From positions 1-54,339 of the forward strand of contig JBOGUF010000201.1 in NCBI GenBank assembly GCA_050696075.1: a stretch of 54,339 nt of DNA, written 5' to 3'. How positions within the stretch are numbered: position 1 is the first letter of the stretch; each line of letters starts with the position of its first letter. Under the pieces are notes generated by a model. That model was not told the origin of the DNA, did no database searches, and saw only the letters and a list, made by a program, of their open reading frames with translations. Positions 24,302 to 32,756 of the stretch are shown here, piece after piece. A program made the position numbers and the translations under genes. This stretch comes from JBOGUF01 sp050696075. GTDB taxonomy: Bacteria > Chloroflexota > Chloroflexia > Thermomicrobiales > UBA6265.

Positions 24302-25126
24302 TCATTCGCGTGGCATCGGCGGATACTCGCGGGTGTGCCTTGCCTTCAGGCGGACGATGATCCGGCGAACTGGCCGCATCGAGCGCCGCAACGAAGCGGA
24401 CACCGTGTAGATGCCCGAACGAATAAAGGCGTTGTGCCGGACGTTGCCCGCCTTCGACCACTGCCGACGCTCGTCTATGCAGATCGTCCGTGTCTCGACC
24501 TCGGGATGCTCCAGGCCAAGGTGCTTCGCGAGCGAACGGAGTGTCTCCTCCCAGAACGCATTTTCTCGTCGGTGGCCCGCCAACGTCAGCCCAACCTCGT
24601 AAAGTGGGTCGTTGGCGCGCATGAGCACCTGGGCCTGAGCAACCGTGCCGCCCGGTTCTTCGTGGGCGCTGAAGGTGATCCAGCCGGAGAAGGCGTGCCC
24701 CTGGGGAGTCATCAGCGTGAATGACTCGTCGTCGGCGTAGAGCACGAACACGCCCGTGGACAGTTTGACGTGACCCGGCATGGCGAGGCTGATCAACGCC
24801 ACCTCGCCGGGCGCGAGGCCCGTGAGTGGTGCGTGGAAGCGATTCCCCCGCGGCCAGAAGTCTGCAAAGTGCTCCTTCCAGGTCTTGATGACCTCAGCCG
24901 GAGTCACCGCCGTCCCGACAAGCTGGACGCGATAGGTCTTCTGCCACATCTTCCCGAATCCCTGAATTGGTCCAACGACCTGGCGCCCCTCGACGTTCAG
25001 GTAAACCGCGTCGGTTGGTATCTCCGACACCGAGAGGCGCGAGACGCTCGGTGCCCAGTATGGGGTGTCTCGCGCGACGCGCTCGCCGGATGGCTCGTTG
25101 ATCGGTTCATTCGGTGGGACGACCAT
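24302..25126 (-). CDS. Conserved hypothetical protein at end of partner-switching operon
   Basis: The product has 274 residues from the ATG at 25126 (GGAGGA site). No membrane segment or signal is seen. The middle part (YRVQLVGTAVTPAEVIKTWK, HAPLTGLAPGEVALISLAMP, TPQGHAFSGWITFSAHEEPG, GTVAQAQVLMRANDPLYEVG) has the alternation of a beta-rich SRPBCC/DUF1990-like hydrophobic-ligand fold, but this is a weak guess. It follows the STAS gene by 19 nt, so it is probably co-transcribed and may be an output or accessory protein of that signalling system. Confidence 0.65.
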   Translation of the reverse strand: MVVPPNEPINEPSGERVARDTPYWAPSVSRLSVSEIPTDAVYLNVEGRQVVGPIQGFGKMWQKTYRVQLVGTAVTPAEVIKTWKEHFADFWPRGNRFHAPLTGLAPGEVALISLAMPGHVKLSTGVFVLYADDESFTLMTPQGHAFSGWITFSAHEEPGGTVAQAQVLMRANDPLYEVGLTLAGHRRENAFWEETLRSLAKHLGLEHPEVETRTICIDERRQWSKAGNVRHNAFIRSGIYTVSASLRRSMRPVRRIIVRLKARHTREYPPMPRE

Positions 25127-25145
25127 AGTGTTCCTCCGCGCCTCG

Positions 25146-25505
25146 TCACAGGGCGCTCGCCGCGGCGAGCGCGGCGGCCTCGCCATCGTAGATACCGATG
25201 GCCTCGTTCAATCGGGTCAGCTCGAAAATACCGCGGTAGTGATCGCTCAGCCCAAAGGCGAACAACTTCTGACGCTGCCGGTTCGCTCGCACGAGCAACG
25301 TGACGAGTAAGCCGATCCCACCGCTGTTCATGTAGTCGAGGCCATCGAAATTGAGGAGGATGGCGCGGGTCCGGTCAGTACTCGCCCGCGCGTAGGCGTC
25401 CATCAAATCATGCTCGGAGGCGGCGGTGAGCGAGCCCTTGACCAAAATGATGCTTGCCTTGTCGTCGATCTTGCGTGTCTCCGTCGTCGTATCCGTCTCA
25501 GACAT
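25146..25505 (-). CDS. STAS-domain anti-sigma factor antagonist
   Basis: The product has 119 residues. ILVKGSLTAASEHDLMDAYA, RAILLNFDGLDYMNSGGIGL and LVTLLVRANRQRQKLFAFGL are the STAS fold, with the phosphorylatable Ser in YMNSGGIG. Proteins of this type are phosphorylated by RsbW/SpoIIAB-like kinases and dephosphorylated by PP2C phosphatases; both activities are encoded in one protein upstream (25885-27570). The product is about 35% like its neighbour at 25542. Confidence 0.9.
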   Translation of the reverse strand: MSETDTTTETRKIDDKASIILVKGSLTAASEHDLMDAYARASTDRTRAILLNFDGLDYMNSGGIGLLVTLLVRANRQRQKLFAFGLSDHYRGIFELTRLNEAIGIYDGEAAALAAASAL

Positions 25506-25541
25506 CGGGGATCTCCTGTTCTCGAGCGCGAGTGGACGAGC

Positions 25542-25904
25542 TCACGACGCGGGAGTGGGAGCGCCGATCGCGACGCACTCCTCGTCCGGGACGATGTGCA
25601 TGACTTCAGACAGGCGCGTGATGCGAAAGATTTCCCGATAGTGCTCGCTTAACCCGCGCGCGCTCACCGTTCGGCCGTCGCCGCGCGCCCGCGCCAGCAG
25701 CCCGACGACGACCGCGATGCCGGTGCTGTTGATGTACGGCACGCCGCCGAAGTCGAGCACAATGGCGACCGGATCGCTGACCGCGGCCTCGCGATACGCC
25801 GCGTTTAGTGTCTGCTCCGCCGTCGCATTGAGCTCCCCCCGAAGGTCGATGACGGCGACGGCGTCCGCATGTCGGACCTTCGCCTCAAGTCGCGCGGTTT
25901 CCAT
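25542..25904 (-). CDS. STAS-domain anti-sigma factor antagonist
   Basis: The product has 120 residues. VAVIDLRGELNATAEQTLNA, AIVLDFGGVPYINSTGIAVV and VGLLARARGDGRTVSARGLS show the STAS fold with the target Ser/Thr in YINSTGIA. Its start (ATG 25904, site GGAAGGAGG) lies 20 nt inside the end of the phosphatase gene, so the two are translationally coupled. It is likely a substrate of that protein's kinase-like and phosphatase domains. Confidence 0.9.
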   Translation of the reverse strand: METARLEAKVRHADAVAVIDLRGELNATAEQTLNAAYREAAVSDPVAIVLDFGGVPYINSTGIAVVVGLLARARGDGRTVSARGLSEHYREIFRITRLSEVMHIVPDEECVAIGAPTPAS

Positions 25905-27570
25905 CGTCGCCTCCTTCCCGGCCGAGGATCAACTCGATCGTGTGGCTGGACTCGGTGCTCGTCGTGTGCATCTCGTCTACCATGTTTTTGATCAGGAACA
26001 GCCCCCAGCCGCGAGACGGTTCTAACCCTGCCAGCTTGGCCTCCAGATCCGGCACGGGGGGATCGGGGATCGCCTGCCCGCTGCCCTGGTCGATGACGCG
26101 CACCGCTAGGTCCACGTCCGAGGCCAGCACCTGGATCGATACCGGAATCTCCGGCCGACTGCGGTTGCCATGCTCGATCGCGTTCATGGTCGCCTCGGCG
26201 ACGGCGGTCTTCAGGCGCTCCAGCCGCGCGGCAGGGAGGACGATGTCCCGCAACGCGTCGACTACACGGGCCACGACGAGGCGTTCGTTGCCCGGCTCGC
26301 TGGGGACCGAAAACTCGGCGAGCATCCGTCTTCTCTCTCCCGTATGGCTGGGATTGGCTCCCTCCGCCGACGCCAGCGCCGGCCCCGCGCTCCCGTGGCG
26401 CATCGACCGCTGCACGATCACCAGCGTGGTGTCGTCCTCCAACTCGTAGGTTGGGCCGGTGAACCGCCGCAGTTCGGTCAACAGGACGTCCATCAAGTCC
26501 TCTCCCGCCGGCCGCGTCTTCAACAATTCGATGAGGCGCGGTGTGCCGAACATCTCCTGCCGCGGATTATGGGCCTCGCTCAGGCCATCGCTGTAGAGGA
26601 ACATCGTGTCGCCCGGCCCGACCGTCGCCTCCTTCTCCTCATAGGTCACGCCGGGCATCAGCCCGAGCGGCCAGCCTGTCGCGCGCAGTTCGACAACGTC
26701 GTGCGGCGTGAGCAGATAGGGCAGGCTGTGGCCGGCATTGGCGTACCGCAGTCGACCGCTCACCGGGTCGAGGATGGCGTAGAGACAGGTGACGAACATG
26801 TTCGGTAGGCTCTCTTGGCAGAGGGCCTCATTGGCCTGTCCGAGAAGCTTGGCCGGGCTGACCGATCGCTGGGCCGACGCGCGCAGCATCGTGCGGGTCG
26901 TCGCCATCATCAGGGCGGCCGGCACCCCCTTGTCGCTCGCATCTCCCACGACAATACCCACCTGGTCACCTGGCAGCTCGATGAAATCGTAGAAGTCCCC
27001 GCCGACGGCGCGCGCCGGCTGGTAGTGCGCGTCGACCTGCCATCCCTCCATCCGCGGCAACTCCCGCGGAAGCAGCGTTTGTTGAATGAGGTGCGCGATG
27101 CGCATCTCCTGCTCGATCGCTTCCCGTGCCTGCACTTCGATCCGCTGCTGCTGCACGAGTTGGGCCACCCGCACCGATGGGGCCGCATGCGCGGCGAGGT
27201 TGTCCAAGAGGTGACGATCGTCGCTTGAATACGCCTGCTTACTCCGCCGCGGACCAAGCGCAAGGAGCCCGATCAGCTCACCCTGGCTGACGAGCGGCAC
27301 CGCGATCTGGACGCCGGCCGCCCGCATCGCTGCCAGCGCCGGCGATGCGAAATGGAGCTTGGCAACCTCCGTCACATGGGGATGATCCTGAAAAAACGCC
27401 ACGACCGGGTCGTTCGGCGAGATCGCGAGGGCCCGCGCGGCAGCGCCCTCCGTCGATGCGGCCAGGTTGGCCACCGTCGTCGGCGCGTCGCGGCCATCCC
27501 TTTTGGCCAGCGCGCGCCAGATCCGATGGAGCCGGGTCGGTCTGCGAAACGCCATCAGCCGCGTGCCCAC
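25885..27570 (-). CDS. GAF - PP2C (SpoIIE/RsbU) phosphatase - HATPase fusion
   Basis: The product has 561 residues from the GTG at 27570 (GAGGAGG upstream; ATG 27555 is an alternative). A GAF-like domain (about 25-145; GVQIAVPLVSQGELIGLLAL) leads through a short coiled coil (QQRIEVQAREAIEQEMRIAH) to the PP2C domain (about 165-385) with PARAVGGDFYDFIEL, VVGDASDKGVPAALMM, FLYSDGLSEAHNP and DDTTLVIVQR. The last part (about 415-550) is an RsbW-type ATPase with N-box EATMNAIEHGN and DQGSG / GWGLFLIKNMV. One polypeptide thus holds both the phosphatase and the anti-sigma-type kinase that act on STAS proteins, which are encoded next to it. Confidence 0.9.
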   Translation of the reverse strand: MGTRLMAFRRPTRLHRIWRALAKRDGRDAPTTVANLAASTEGAAARALAISPNDPVVAFFQDHPHVTEVAKLHFASPALAAMRAAGVQIAVPLVSQGELIGLLALGPRRSKQAYSSDDRHLLDNLAAHAAPSVRVAQLVQQQRIEVQAREAIEQEMRIAHLIQQTLLPRELPRMEGWQVDAHYQPARAVGGDFYDFIELPGDQVGIVVGDASDKGVPAALMMATTRTMLRASAQRSVSPAKLLGQANEALCQESLPNMFVTCLYAILDPVSGRLRYANAGHSLPYLLTPHDVVELRATGWPLGLMPGVTYEEKEATVGPGDTMFLYSDGLSEAHNPRQEMFGTPRLIELLKTRPAGEDLMDVLLTELRRFTGPTYELEDDTTLVIVQRSMRHGSAGPALASAEGANPSHTGERRRMLAEFSVPSEPGNERLVVARVVDALRDIVLPAARLERLKTAVAEATMNAIEHGNRSRPEIPVSIQVLASDVDLAVRVIDQGSGQAIPDPPVPDLEAKLAGLEPSRGWGLFLIKNMVDEMHTTSTESSHTIELILGREGGDDGNRAT

Positions 27571-27586
27571 GTGTACCCCGCCCTCC

Positions 27587-28906
27587 TCACGCGCCGTCCG
27601 TGGCCAACGCGCGATCGGCGGCGCCGCGCAACGACTTCTGTCCCGGTGTAGCGACGTTCGGCTCTCGGCTGGCCACGCCGTCGCGCACCCACAGCGCGAC
27701 GTGTGCCGGTTGCACCGTCTCGTCGACGACCGCCACCAGCGCCCCCGCCAGGCGGTCGAGATCGACCTCGTCGCGGGCCGCCGCGGTGAACGCGTTCAGC
27801 GTCCGGGCCGCGTCGTATTTGCTCCGGAAGAATCGGCGGTCGACAACGCCCTGGATCCGGTGCCGCGCCGGCCGAAAGAGGGCCGCGACGGCGAGGGTCG
27901 CGGCGGCCACGGACAGGTCCGACCCCTGGGTCAGGGGGCGGGTCACCGTCTGGGCGAGGAGGACGCTGCCGACGTAGATGAGGCCGAGGCTGGCGGTCAA
28001 CGTGAGGTAGACAAGGGTGCGGTTGATAACGAGGTCGACGTCGTACAGTTGGTAGCGGAAGATGGCGATGCCGATGGCCATCGGCATGCCGAGGTGGGGG
28101 CCGAGAACAAGCGTAAACCAGAAGGCGTTGTCAACCAACGGATGGCTTGCCATGTCCTGGGCAATGCTGCCCGTAAAGGCGCCGCCCCCCGTGATAATGA
28201 CGACCAGGGTGCTGAGGTAGGCAAACCACTTGAGTTGCTGGCGTTCGGCTCCCCGCGCGTGGCGAAGGCGAACGACCTGCGTCGCCACCGCGCCGAGGAC
28301 GACCAACGGCCCCAGCACGTACCCGGCGACGCGCGCCGACGCCGAATCGAAGAACGCCGCGACGGCCTCGATCCGTGCCGGATTGGGTGCGGTGTCCGGG
28401 TCGACAACAGCCTGTAACACCGACGGCGCGAACGCCGCCTGGACCGTCAAGCCAACGATCAAGGTGGCCGCGAGCCAGCCCAGCGGACGCCACCTGCGCG
28501 ATGGCAAGTGCCCATCGGGGAACAGCAGGAGGGCGAATGTGAGCATGGCGAGCGCTGAAGGCAGCCAGATCCATTCGCCGATCCAGGCAACCCACTGCCA
28601 ATCGAGCAGCGGCTGCGCGGAAGCCGGCCGCCCTCGGTACTCCTCGACGTAGGCCCTGGCACACCAGGTCACGGCAAGGGCGACTCCCATGCCGTAGAGG
28701 ATCCAACCGATGGCGTTTCCGGGGCGGCGCGACAGGATCAACGCGCCGACCGTCGGGGGGACCAGCGAGATGAGTGCTACGAGGAGCGCGAAAATGATGG
28801 GAGTGTTGCCAAATGGCCGCAAGTCCGCCAAGACGAGCCAAAGTGCGATCAGCGCGACATCGACCCCCCAAAGGATCCAGGCGAGCCGGGCGGCGTGGTG
28901 ATTCAT
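27587..28906 (-). CDS. Integral membrane sensor with C-terminal GAF-like segment
   Basis: The product has 439 residues from the ATG at 28906 (GGGAGGGA six bases upstream). Hydrophobic segments start at about residues 10, 36, 62, 105, 142, 195, 228, 262, 295 and 327. The C-terminal part FRPARHRIQGVVDRRFFRSK-YDAARTLNAFTAAARDEVDL-DRLAGALVAVVDETVQPAHV-ALWVRDG is the linker and helix normally found just before kinase or GAF modules in Chloroflexi and actinobacterial sensors. Here no kinase domain follows; the next gene (17 nt away) is the phosphatase. It probably senses a membrane signal for that protein. Confidence 0.75.
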   Translation of the reverse strand: MNHHAARLAWILWGVDVALIALWLVLADLRPFGNTPIIFALLVALISLVPPTVGALILSRRPGNAIGWILYGMGVALAVTWCARAYVEEYRGRPASAQPLLDWQWVAWIGEWIWLPSALAMLTFALLLFPDGHLPSRRWRPLGWLAATLIVGLTVQAAFAPSVLQAVVDPDTAPNPARIEAVAAFFDSASARVAGYVLGPLVVLGAVATQVVRLRHARGAERQQLKWFAYLSTLVVIITGGGAFTGSIAQDMASHPLVDNAFWFTLVLGPHLGMPMAIGIAIFRYQLYDVDLVINRTLVYLTLTASLGLIYVGSVLLAQTVTRPLTQGSDLSVAAATLAVAALFRPARHRIQGVVDRRFFRSKYDAARTLNAFTAAARDEVDLDRLAGALVAVVDETVQPAHVALWVRDGVASREPNVATPGQKSLRGAADRALATDGA

Positions 28907-29124
28907 GCCGTCCCTCCCGGAGGAATCGGGGTTCTGGCGCGCAATATGAGTGCGATGTGGGTCAGCTCCATCTTCTCCTGGACGATGGTGCATCCCTTCG
29001 TTCAGCGCGTCCATATCGACCCCTTCCCACGGCCGAGTGCGGGATGTGGCCCGCATTGTACTCGCGTCGAACGAAGCGACGGTCGATCTGACCGTGGATG
29101 ATTGCCTGCTCGCTTCCTGTCTCT

Positions 29125-30555
29125 TCACCACGCCCGCCTCAGCGCCGCCCGCGCCGCATGAAACCCGCACATCCCATGCACCCCCCCGCCCGGCGGGGTC
29201 GACGACGAGCAGAGGTAAATGCGCCGGTTCGGCGTCGTGTACGGGTTCCACCGCGGCGCCGGGCGGGCGATGATTTGGCACAAATCCTGCATGCCGCCGA
29301 CGATGTCCCCCCCGAAATAGTTCGCGTTGCGCCGCTCCAGGTCGACCGGTCCGGCCGTGTGACGCGCCAGGATGCGGTCGCGGAACCCTGGCGCGAACCG
29401 CTCGATCTGCGCCTCGATCCGCGCGGTCATGTCGACCGTCGAACCGTTCGGCACATGGCAGTACCCCCACACCGCCTGCATCCCCTCTGGCACGCGGCTC
29501 GGATCGAAGAGACTCTGTTGCGCTAGCAACACGAACGGCCGCTCCGGGTGCCCCCCCCGCGCCACCGCCGCCTCGCCGGCCGCGATCTCCTCCAACGTCC
29601 CGCCCAGATGCACTGTCGCCGCCCGACCGCACGCCCCCACCCGCCACGGAATCGGCCCCTCCAGCGCCCAGTCCACCTTGAAGATGCCCGGTCCGTGCCG
29701 GAACCGCCCCAGTTGCCAGCGATACCACCCCGGCAACTTATCCCCGGCAATATCGAGCAGTTGGCGCGGCGTGACGTCGAAGAGCACCGCTTTAGCCAGT
29801 GGCAGCGCGTCCAGGTCGGTCACGCGGACGCCCGGCTCGATCTCCCCGCCATAAGAGCGGAGGCAGGCGACGAGCGCGTCCGCGATGCGGCCCGAGCCGC
29901 CCGCTGCCGCTGGCCAGCCGTAGGCATGCCCGACCATCCCCAGCACTAGGCCAATGGCTGCCGAGGCCAGCGCGTCGAGCGGCAAGATCGAGTGGGCCGC
30001 GATCCCGCCGAACAAGCCGCGGGCGGGCGCGCCGGTAAAGCGCGACGCCGCGAAGCCGGCCGCCGACCGCAACGCCGGCAGCCCGAACCTGAGAGCCGCG
30101 ATCGGGTGGCGCGGCGGCCGGAGCGGACCAAGAATCGTCCCCAGGACCGGTTCGATGTCGGCCACCAACGGCCCCATCAGGGCGCGGTAGGCCGCCGCGT
30201 CCTCGCCCAGCGAGTCGGCCGTCTCCTCGATGGAGCGCATCAGCACCGCGGCCGTGCCGTCGTCGAACGGGTGCGCCAACTGCACCGGCGACTCAATCCA
30301 GCGAAGACCATACTCCTCTAATGGCAACGAGCGAAAGAAGGGGGAGCAGATTGCCATCGGGTAGATCGCCGAGCAGATGTCGTGGACGATGCCGGGCAGT
30401 GTCAGCTCCATCGAACGTATGCCGCCACCGACTGTTTCCTCCGCCTCCAACACGCGGACCGCGCGCCCCGCCCGCGCCAGCGTAATCGCGGCGGCCAGCC
30501 CGTTCGGCCCTGACCCGACCACAATGGCATCCGGTGTCTTTGGCTGCTGTGCCAA
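29125..30555 (-). CDS. Phytoene desaturase/CrtI-like FAD-dependent oxidoreductase
   Basis: The product has 476 residues from a TTG at 30555, chosen because GGGAGGGA stands six bases before it (TTG at 30585 is possible). The dinucleotide-binding motif VVGSGPNGLAAAITLARAGR begins at residue 11, followed by the ExxGGGxR-type motif ETVGGGIRS. The C-terminus RRIYLCSSSTPPGGGVHGMC matches the flavin-binding end of CrtI-like desaturases. Substrates may be carotenoids or other isoprenoids; no carotenoid genes are nearby. Copies of its 3' end are found at 21636-21745 and 24129-24185. Confidence 0.85.
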   Translation of the reverse strand: MAQQPKTPDAIVVGSGPNGLAAAITLARAGRAVRVLEAEETVGGGIRSMELTLPGIVHDICSAIYPMAICSPFFRSLPLEEYGLRWIESPVQLAHPFDDGTAAVLMRSIEETADSLGEDAAAYRALMGPLVADIEPVLGTILGPLRPPRHPIAALRFGLPALRSAAGFAASRFTGAPARGLFGGIAAHSILPLDALASAAIGLVLGMVGHAYGWPAAAGGSGRIADALVACLRSYGGEIEPGVRVTDLDALPLAKAVLFDVTPRQLLDIAGDKLPGWYRWQLGRFRHGPGIFKVDWALEGPIPWRVGACGRAATVHLGGTLEEIAAGEAAVARGGHPERPFVLLAQQSLFDPSRVPEGMQAVWGYCHVPNGSTVDMTARIEAQIERFAPGFRDRILARHTAGPVDLERRNANYFGGDIVGGMQDLCQIIARPAPRWNPYTTPNRRIYLCSSSTPPGGGVHGMCGFHAARAALRRAW

Positions 30556-30705
30556 CGGTTCCCTCCCCGTGATTGAGCGGCGCAACTCCCGCTCGCATCT
30601 TCAAGCGCGGCGTGGCGATGTGTCAAATACGGCGCGCCTTCGTGGGCTACGGTAAGCTGTCGCCGCGTAATGCGCGGACAGACCTATCCATGGGAGGAGA
30701 CGTCA

Positions 30706-31983
30706 GTGGCCAAGGAGACCAAGGGCAAGGGGAAAAAGAAGGACCAACCGGTGACGACCCCGGCCGAGACGCCGGTCATCGGCTGGCGGATCGAGGCGGC
30801 CGAGTACGCCGAGCGCGTGGCGCGGACGCGGCAGGTGATGGAGGAGCGCAAGCTTGACGCATTGGTCCTCTTCCATCCGCTGCGCATCGCCTACCTTTCC
30901 GGCTTCTTCCACATCACCACCGAGCGCCCGATGGCGATTGTCGTCACCCACCAGGGCGGCCTCGGCGCGCTCGTTCCACAACTCGAACAGGAGCACGTCG
31001 CCAAATCGGCCGGCGTCGACCGGGTCAAGGTCTACCCCGAATACCCGACTGGCGGCGCCAAACACCCGCTCTACCACCTCGCCGATCTCCTCACCGAGAT
31101 GGGCGTCAACACCAAGGGTAAACGAGTCGGCTACGACTCGAACGGTCATCTCGACGCCAACGGCTACGACGGCCCGGACCTGACCGAGCTCCTCGATATC
31201 GGGGTCAAAGGCGTCCGCGCCCGCGACATTGTCGACACCCTCCGCTACGTCAAAAGCGACATGGAGCTGCTCTTCATCCGCGAGAGTTGCGTTTGGGGCA
31301 ACCTCGCCCACCGCCTCATGCACCAGAAACTGGAGTTGGGCCGGACCGAAATCGAGATTTCGAGCGAGGCGAGCACCGAGGCGAGCCGGGCGATGGTCGC
31401 CGCCCTCGGTCCGGGCTACCAGCCGCTGACCAATCACTGGGGCTCACCGGCGACAGTCGGTTTCAGTGCCGGTGCGAACACCTTCTATCCCCACGGCCTG
31501 TCGCACGCGATCGGCCTGCGCCGCGGCGACATCCTCGTCACCGGCTCCGGCGCCGACGTCGGCGGCTACAACTCCGAGCTGGAACGCACCATGATCATCG
31601 GCGACCCGACGCCCGAGTTCGAGAAGTACTTCGGTCTCATGATGCAGCTCCAGCAGGTCGCCTTCGACGCCCTCAAACCCGGCCGCACCCTTTCCGACGT
31701 CGAAGCAGACATCTCACGCGCCTTCAAAGACCTCGGCGTCGCCGACCACCAACGCCACCACACCGGCCACGGCATTGGCCTCGACTTCCACGAGGCCCCC
31801 TTCATCGACAAAGGCGACGACACCGTCCTCGCCGAGCGCATGTGCTTCACCATCGAGCCCGGCATCTACGTCCCCGCCCTCGGCGGCTTCCGCCACTCGG
31901 ATACGGTCGTCATCCGGTCGTTTGGCGCCGAGCGTTTGACCTTCTACCCGCGGGATCTGGAGAGTATGACGGTGCTGTTGTGA
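30706..31983 (+). CDS. M24-family (creatinase/prolidase-fold) protein
   Basis: The product has 425 residues from a GTG at 30706 (GGGAGGAG seven bases upstream). The N-terminal half carries the creatinase N-domain (VMEERKLDALVLFHPLRIAY-LSGF). The C-terminal half is the pita-bread fold: ILVTGSGADVGGYNSELERT, HHTGHGIGLDFHEAPF, MCFTIEPGIYVPALGGFRHS-DTVVI. The usual second metal Asp is Glu (NSELERT) and the final Glu is Asp (HSDTVVI), so it may bind metal atypically or be a metal-free creatinase-like hydrolase. A Lys-rich stretch (GKGKKK) is at the N-terminus. Confidence 0.85.
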   Translation: MAKETKGKGKKKDQPVTTPAETPVIGWRIEAAEYAERVARTRQVMEERKLDALVLFHPLRIAYLSGFFHITTERPMAIVVTHQGGLGALVPQLEQEHVAKSAGVDRVKVYPEYPTGGAKHPLYHLADLLTEMGVNTKGKRVGYDSNGHLDANGYDGPDLTELLDIGVKGVRARDIVDTLRYVKSDMELLFIRESCVWGNLAHRLMHQKLELGRTEIEISSEASTEASRAMVAALGPGYQPLTNHWGSPATVGFSAGANTFYPHGLSHAIGLRRGDILVTGSGADVGGYNSELERTMIIGDPTPEFEKYFGLMMQLQQVAFDALKPGRTLSDVEADISRAFKDLGVADHQRHHTGHGIGLDFHEAPFIDKGDDTVLAERMCFTIEPGIYVPALGGFRHSDTVVIRSFGAERLTFYPRDLESMTVLL

Positions 31984-32011
31984 GAGAGTCCGATACCCGC
32001 GGCCGAAATAT

Positions 32012-32092
32012 CCGGGGCTGAAGGCCCGGTCTACGCACGACGAAGTCCCGCCGGGACTTCGTCAGGATTAGACTGGGCATTTATCCCCGGTT
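32012..32092. repeat. REP-like element, copy B (paired arms, downstream of RAYT gene)
   Basis: Two arms face each other: CCGGGGCTGAAGGCCCGGTC ... GACGAAGTCCC on the left and GGGACTTCGTC ... GACTGGGCATTTATCCCCGG on the right. The right arm includes the last codons and stop of the RAYT gene (32068). Confidence 0.8.
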
Positions 32093-32562
32093 ATCCCCTG
32101 GTCGTCAACTTCTTCACCGCGCTTCGAACGGTCAGCAGATGGATCATACGGCCGCTCCGACTGTTCGAATGTCGGCCAGAGGTCCCCGGCGGCGTGGTGC
32201 GTGCGCTGATTCTTGACGTACCCGACGATCGACGATAGCGAGCGTTTGCCGAAGGAGAGCGCGCCGTATTCGGCCTGCCAATGAAACACGTCCTGATCGT
32301 ACCCTTGCTCGACGTGATTCACCAGATGGCTGGACGACCCCTTGAGCCGGCGGATTAGCGCCGCTACCGCGATCTTCGGTGGGATGGCGACGGCCATATG
32401 CAGGTGGTCCGGCATTACCCCAAGGCCAAAGACCATGGCGCCGGTGTCGTCGCACGTCGCGCGCAACGAACGCCGGATCAGATCCTCTCGCGCATCGTCG
32501 ATCGCCGGCAAGCGGTTCCGCGTCGTCCAGACAAGATGGTAGTAGAGTTGCCAGTACGACAT
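32068..32562 (-). CDS. REP-associated tyrosine transposase (RAYT, IS200/Y1 family)
   Basis: The product has 164 residues from the ATG at 32562 (AGGGGGGAG upstream). The opening SYWQLYYHLVWTTRNRLPAI is typical of TnpA-like Y1 transposases, the HUH pair is H53-L-H55 in MPDHLHMAVAI, and the catalytic Tyr is Y115 in IVGYVKNQRTHH. Proteins of this kind nick and join single-stranded REP hairpins. REP elements lie directly on both sides (32012-32092 and 32593-32704) and elsewhere in the window, and no TnpB gene is present. The C-terminal residues ITGDKCPV come from the REP copy itself. Confidence 0.9.
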   Translation of the reverse strand: MSYWQLYYHLVWTTRNRLPAIDDAREDLIRRSLRATCDDTGAMVFGLGVMPDHLHMAVAIPPKIAVAALIRRLKGSSSHLVNHVEQGYDQDVFHWQAEYGALSFGKRSLSSIVGYVKNQRTHHAAGDLWPTFEQSERPYDPSADRSKRGEEVDDQGITGDKCPV

Positions 32563-32592
32563 CTCCCCCCCTCCGCTCCGCCCTGGCCATTG

Positions 32593-32704
32593 CACCGGGC
32601 TGAAGGCCCGGTCTAAAACCCGACGAAGCTGTGGCACGCCCCGCATTAACCACAGTCCCGGAGGGACTTCGGCGCGCGTAGACCGGGCCTTCAGCCCCGG
32701 TTAT
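32593..32704. repeat. REP-like element, copy C (paired arms, upstream of RAYT gene)
   Basis: Left arm CACCGGGCTGAAGGCCCGGT ... CCCGACGAAGC; right arm CCACAGTCCCGGAGGGACTT, CGGCGCGCGTAGACCGGGCC and TTCAGCCCCGG. The arms are in inverted orientation. It probably also contains the RAYT promoter region. Confidence 0.8.
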
Positions 32705-32756
32705 CTCACCAGGGGAATTTTGCCCCCGGATATCTCCCCCCCGAGTATCAGCGCAC

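Noticed and set aside
28907..29728. N-terminal extension of the membrane sensor into the oxidoreductase region
   Set aside because: The extra 274 codons are antisense to the oxidoreductase and low in complexity; a GGGAGGGA site marks the ATG at 28906.
32012..32704. Complete IS605-type element around the RAYT gene
   Set aside because: No TnpB gene and no terminal structure beyond the REP arms; the protein type and flanks fit a domesticated REP-associated transposase.
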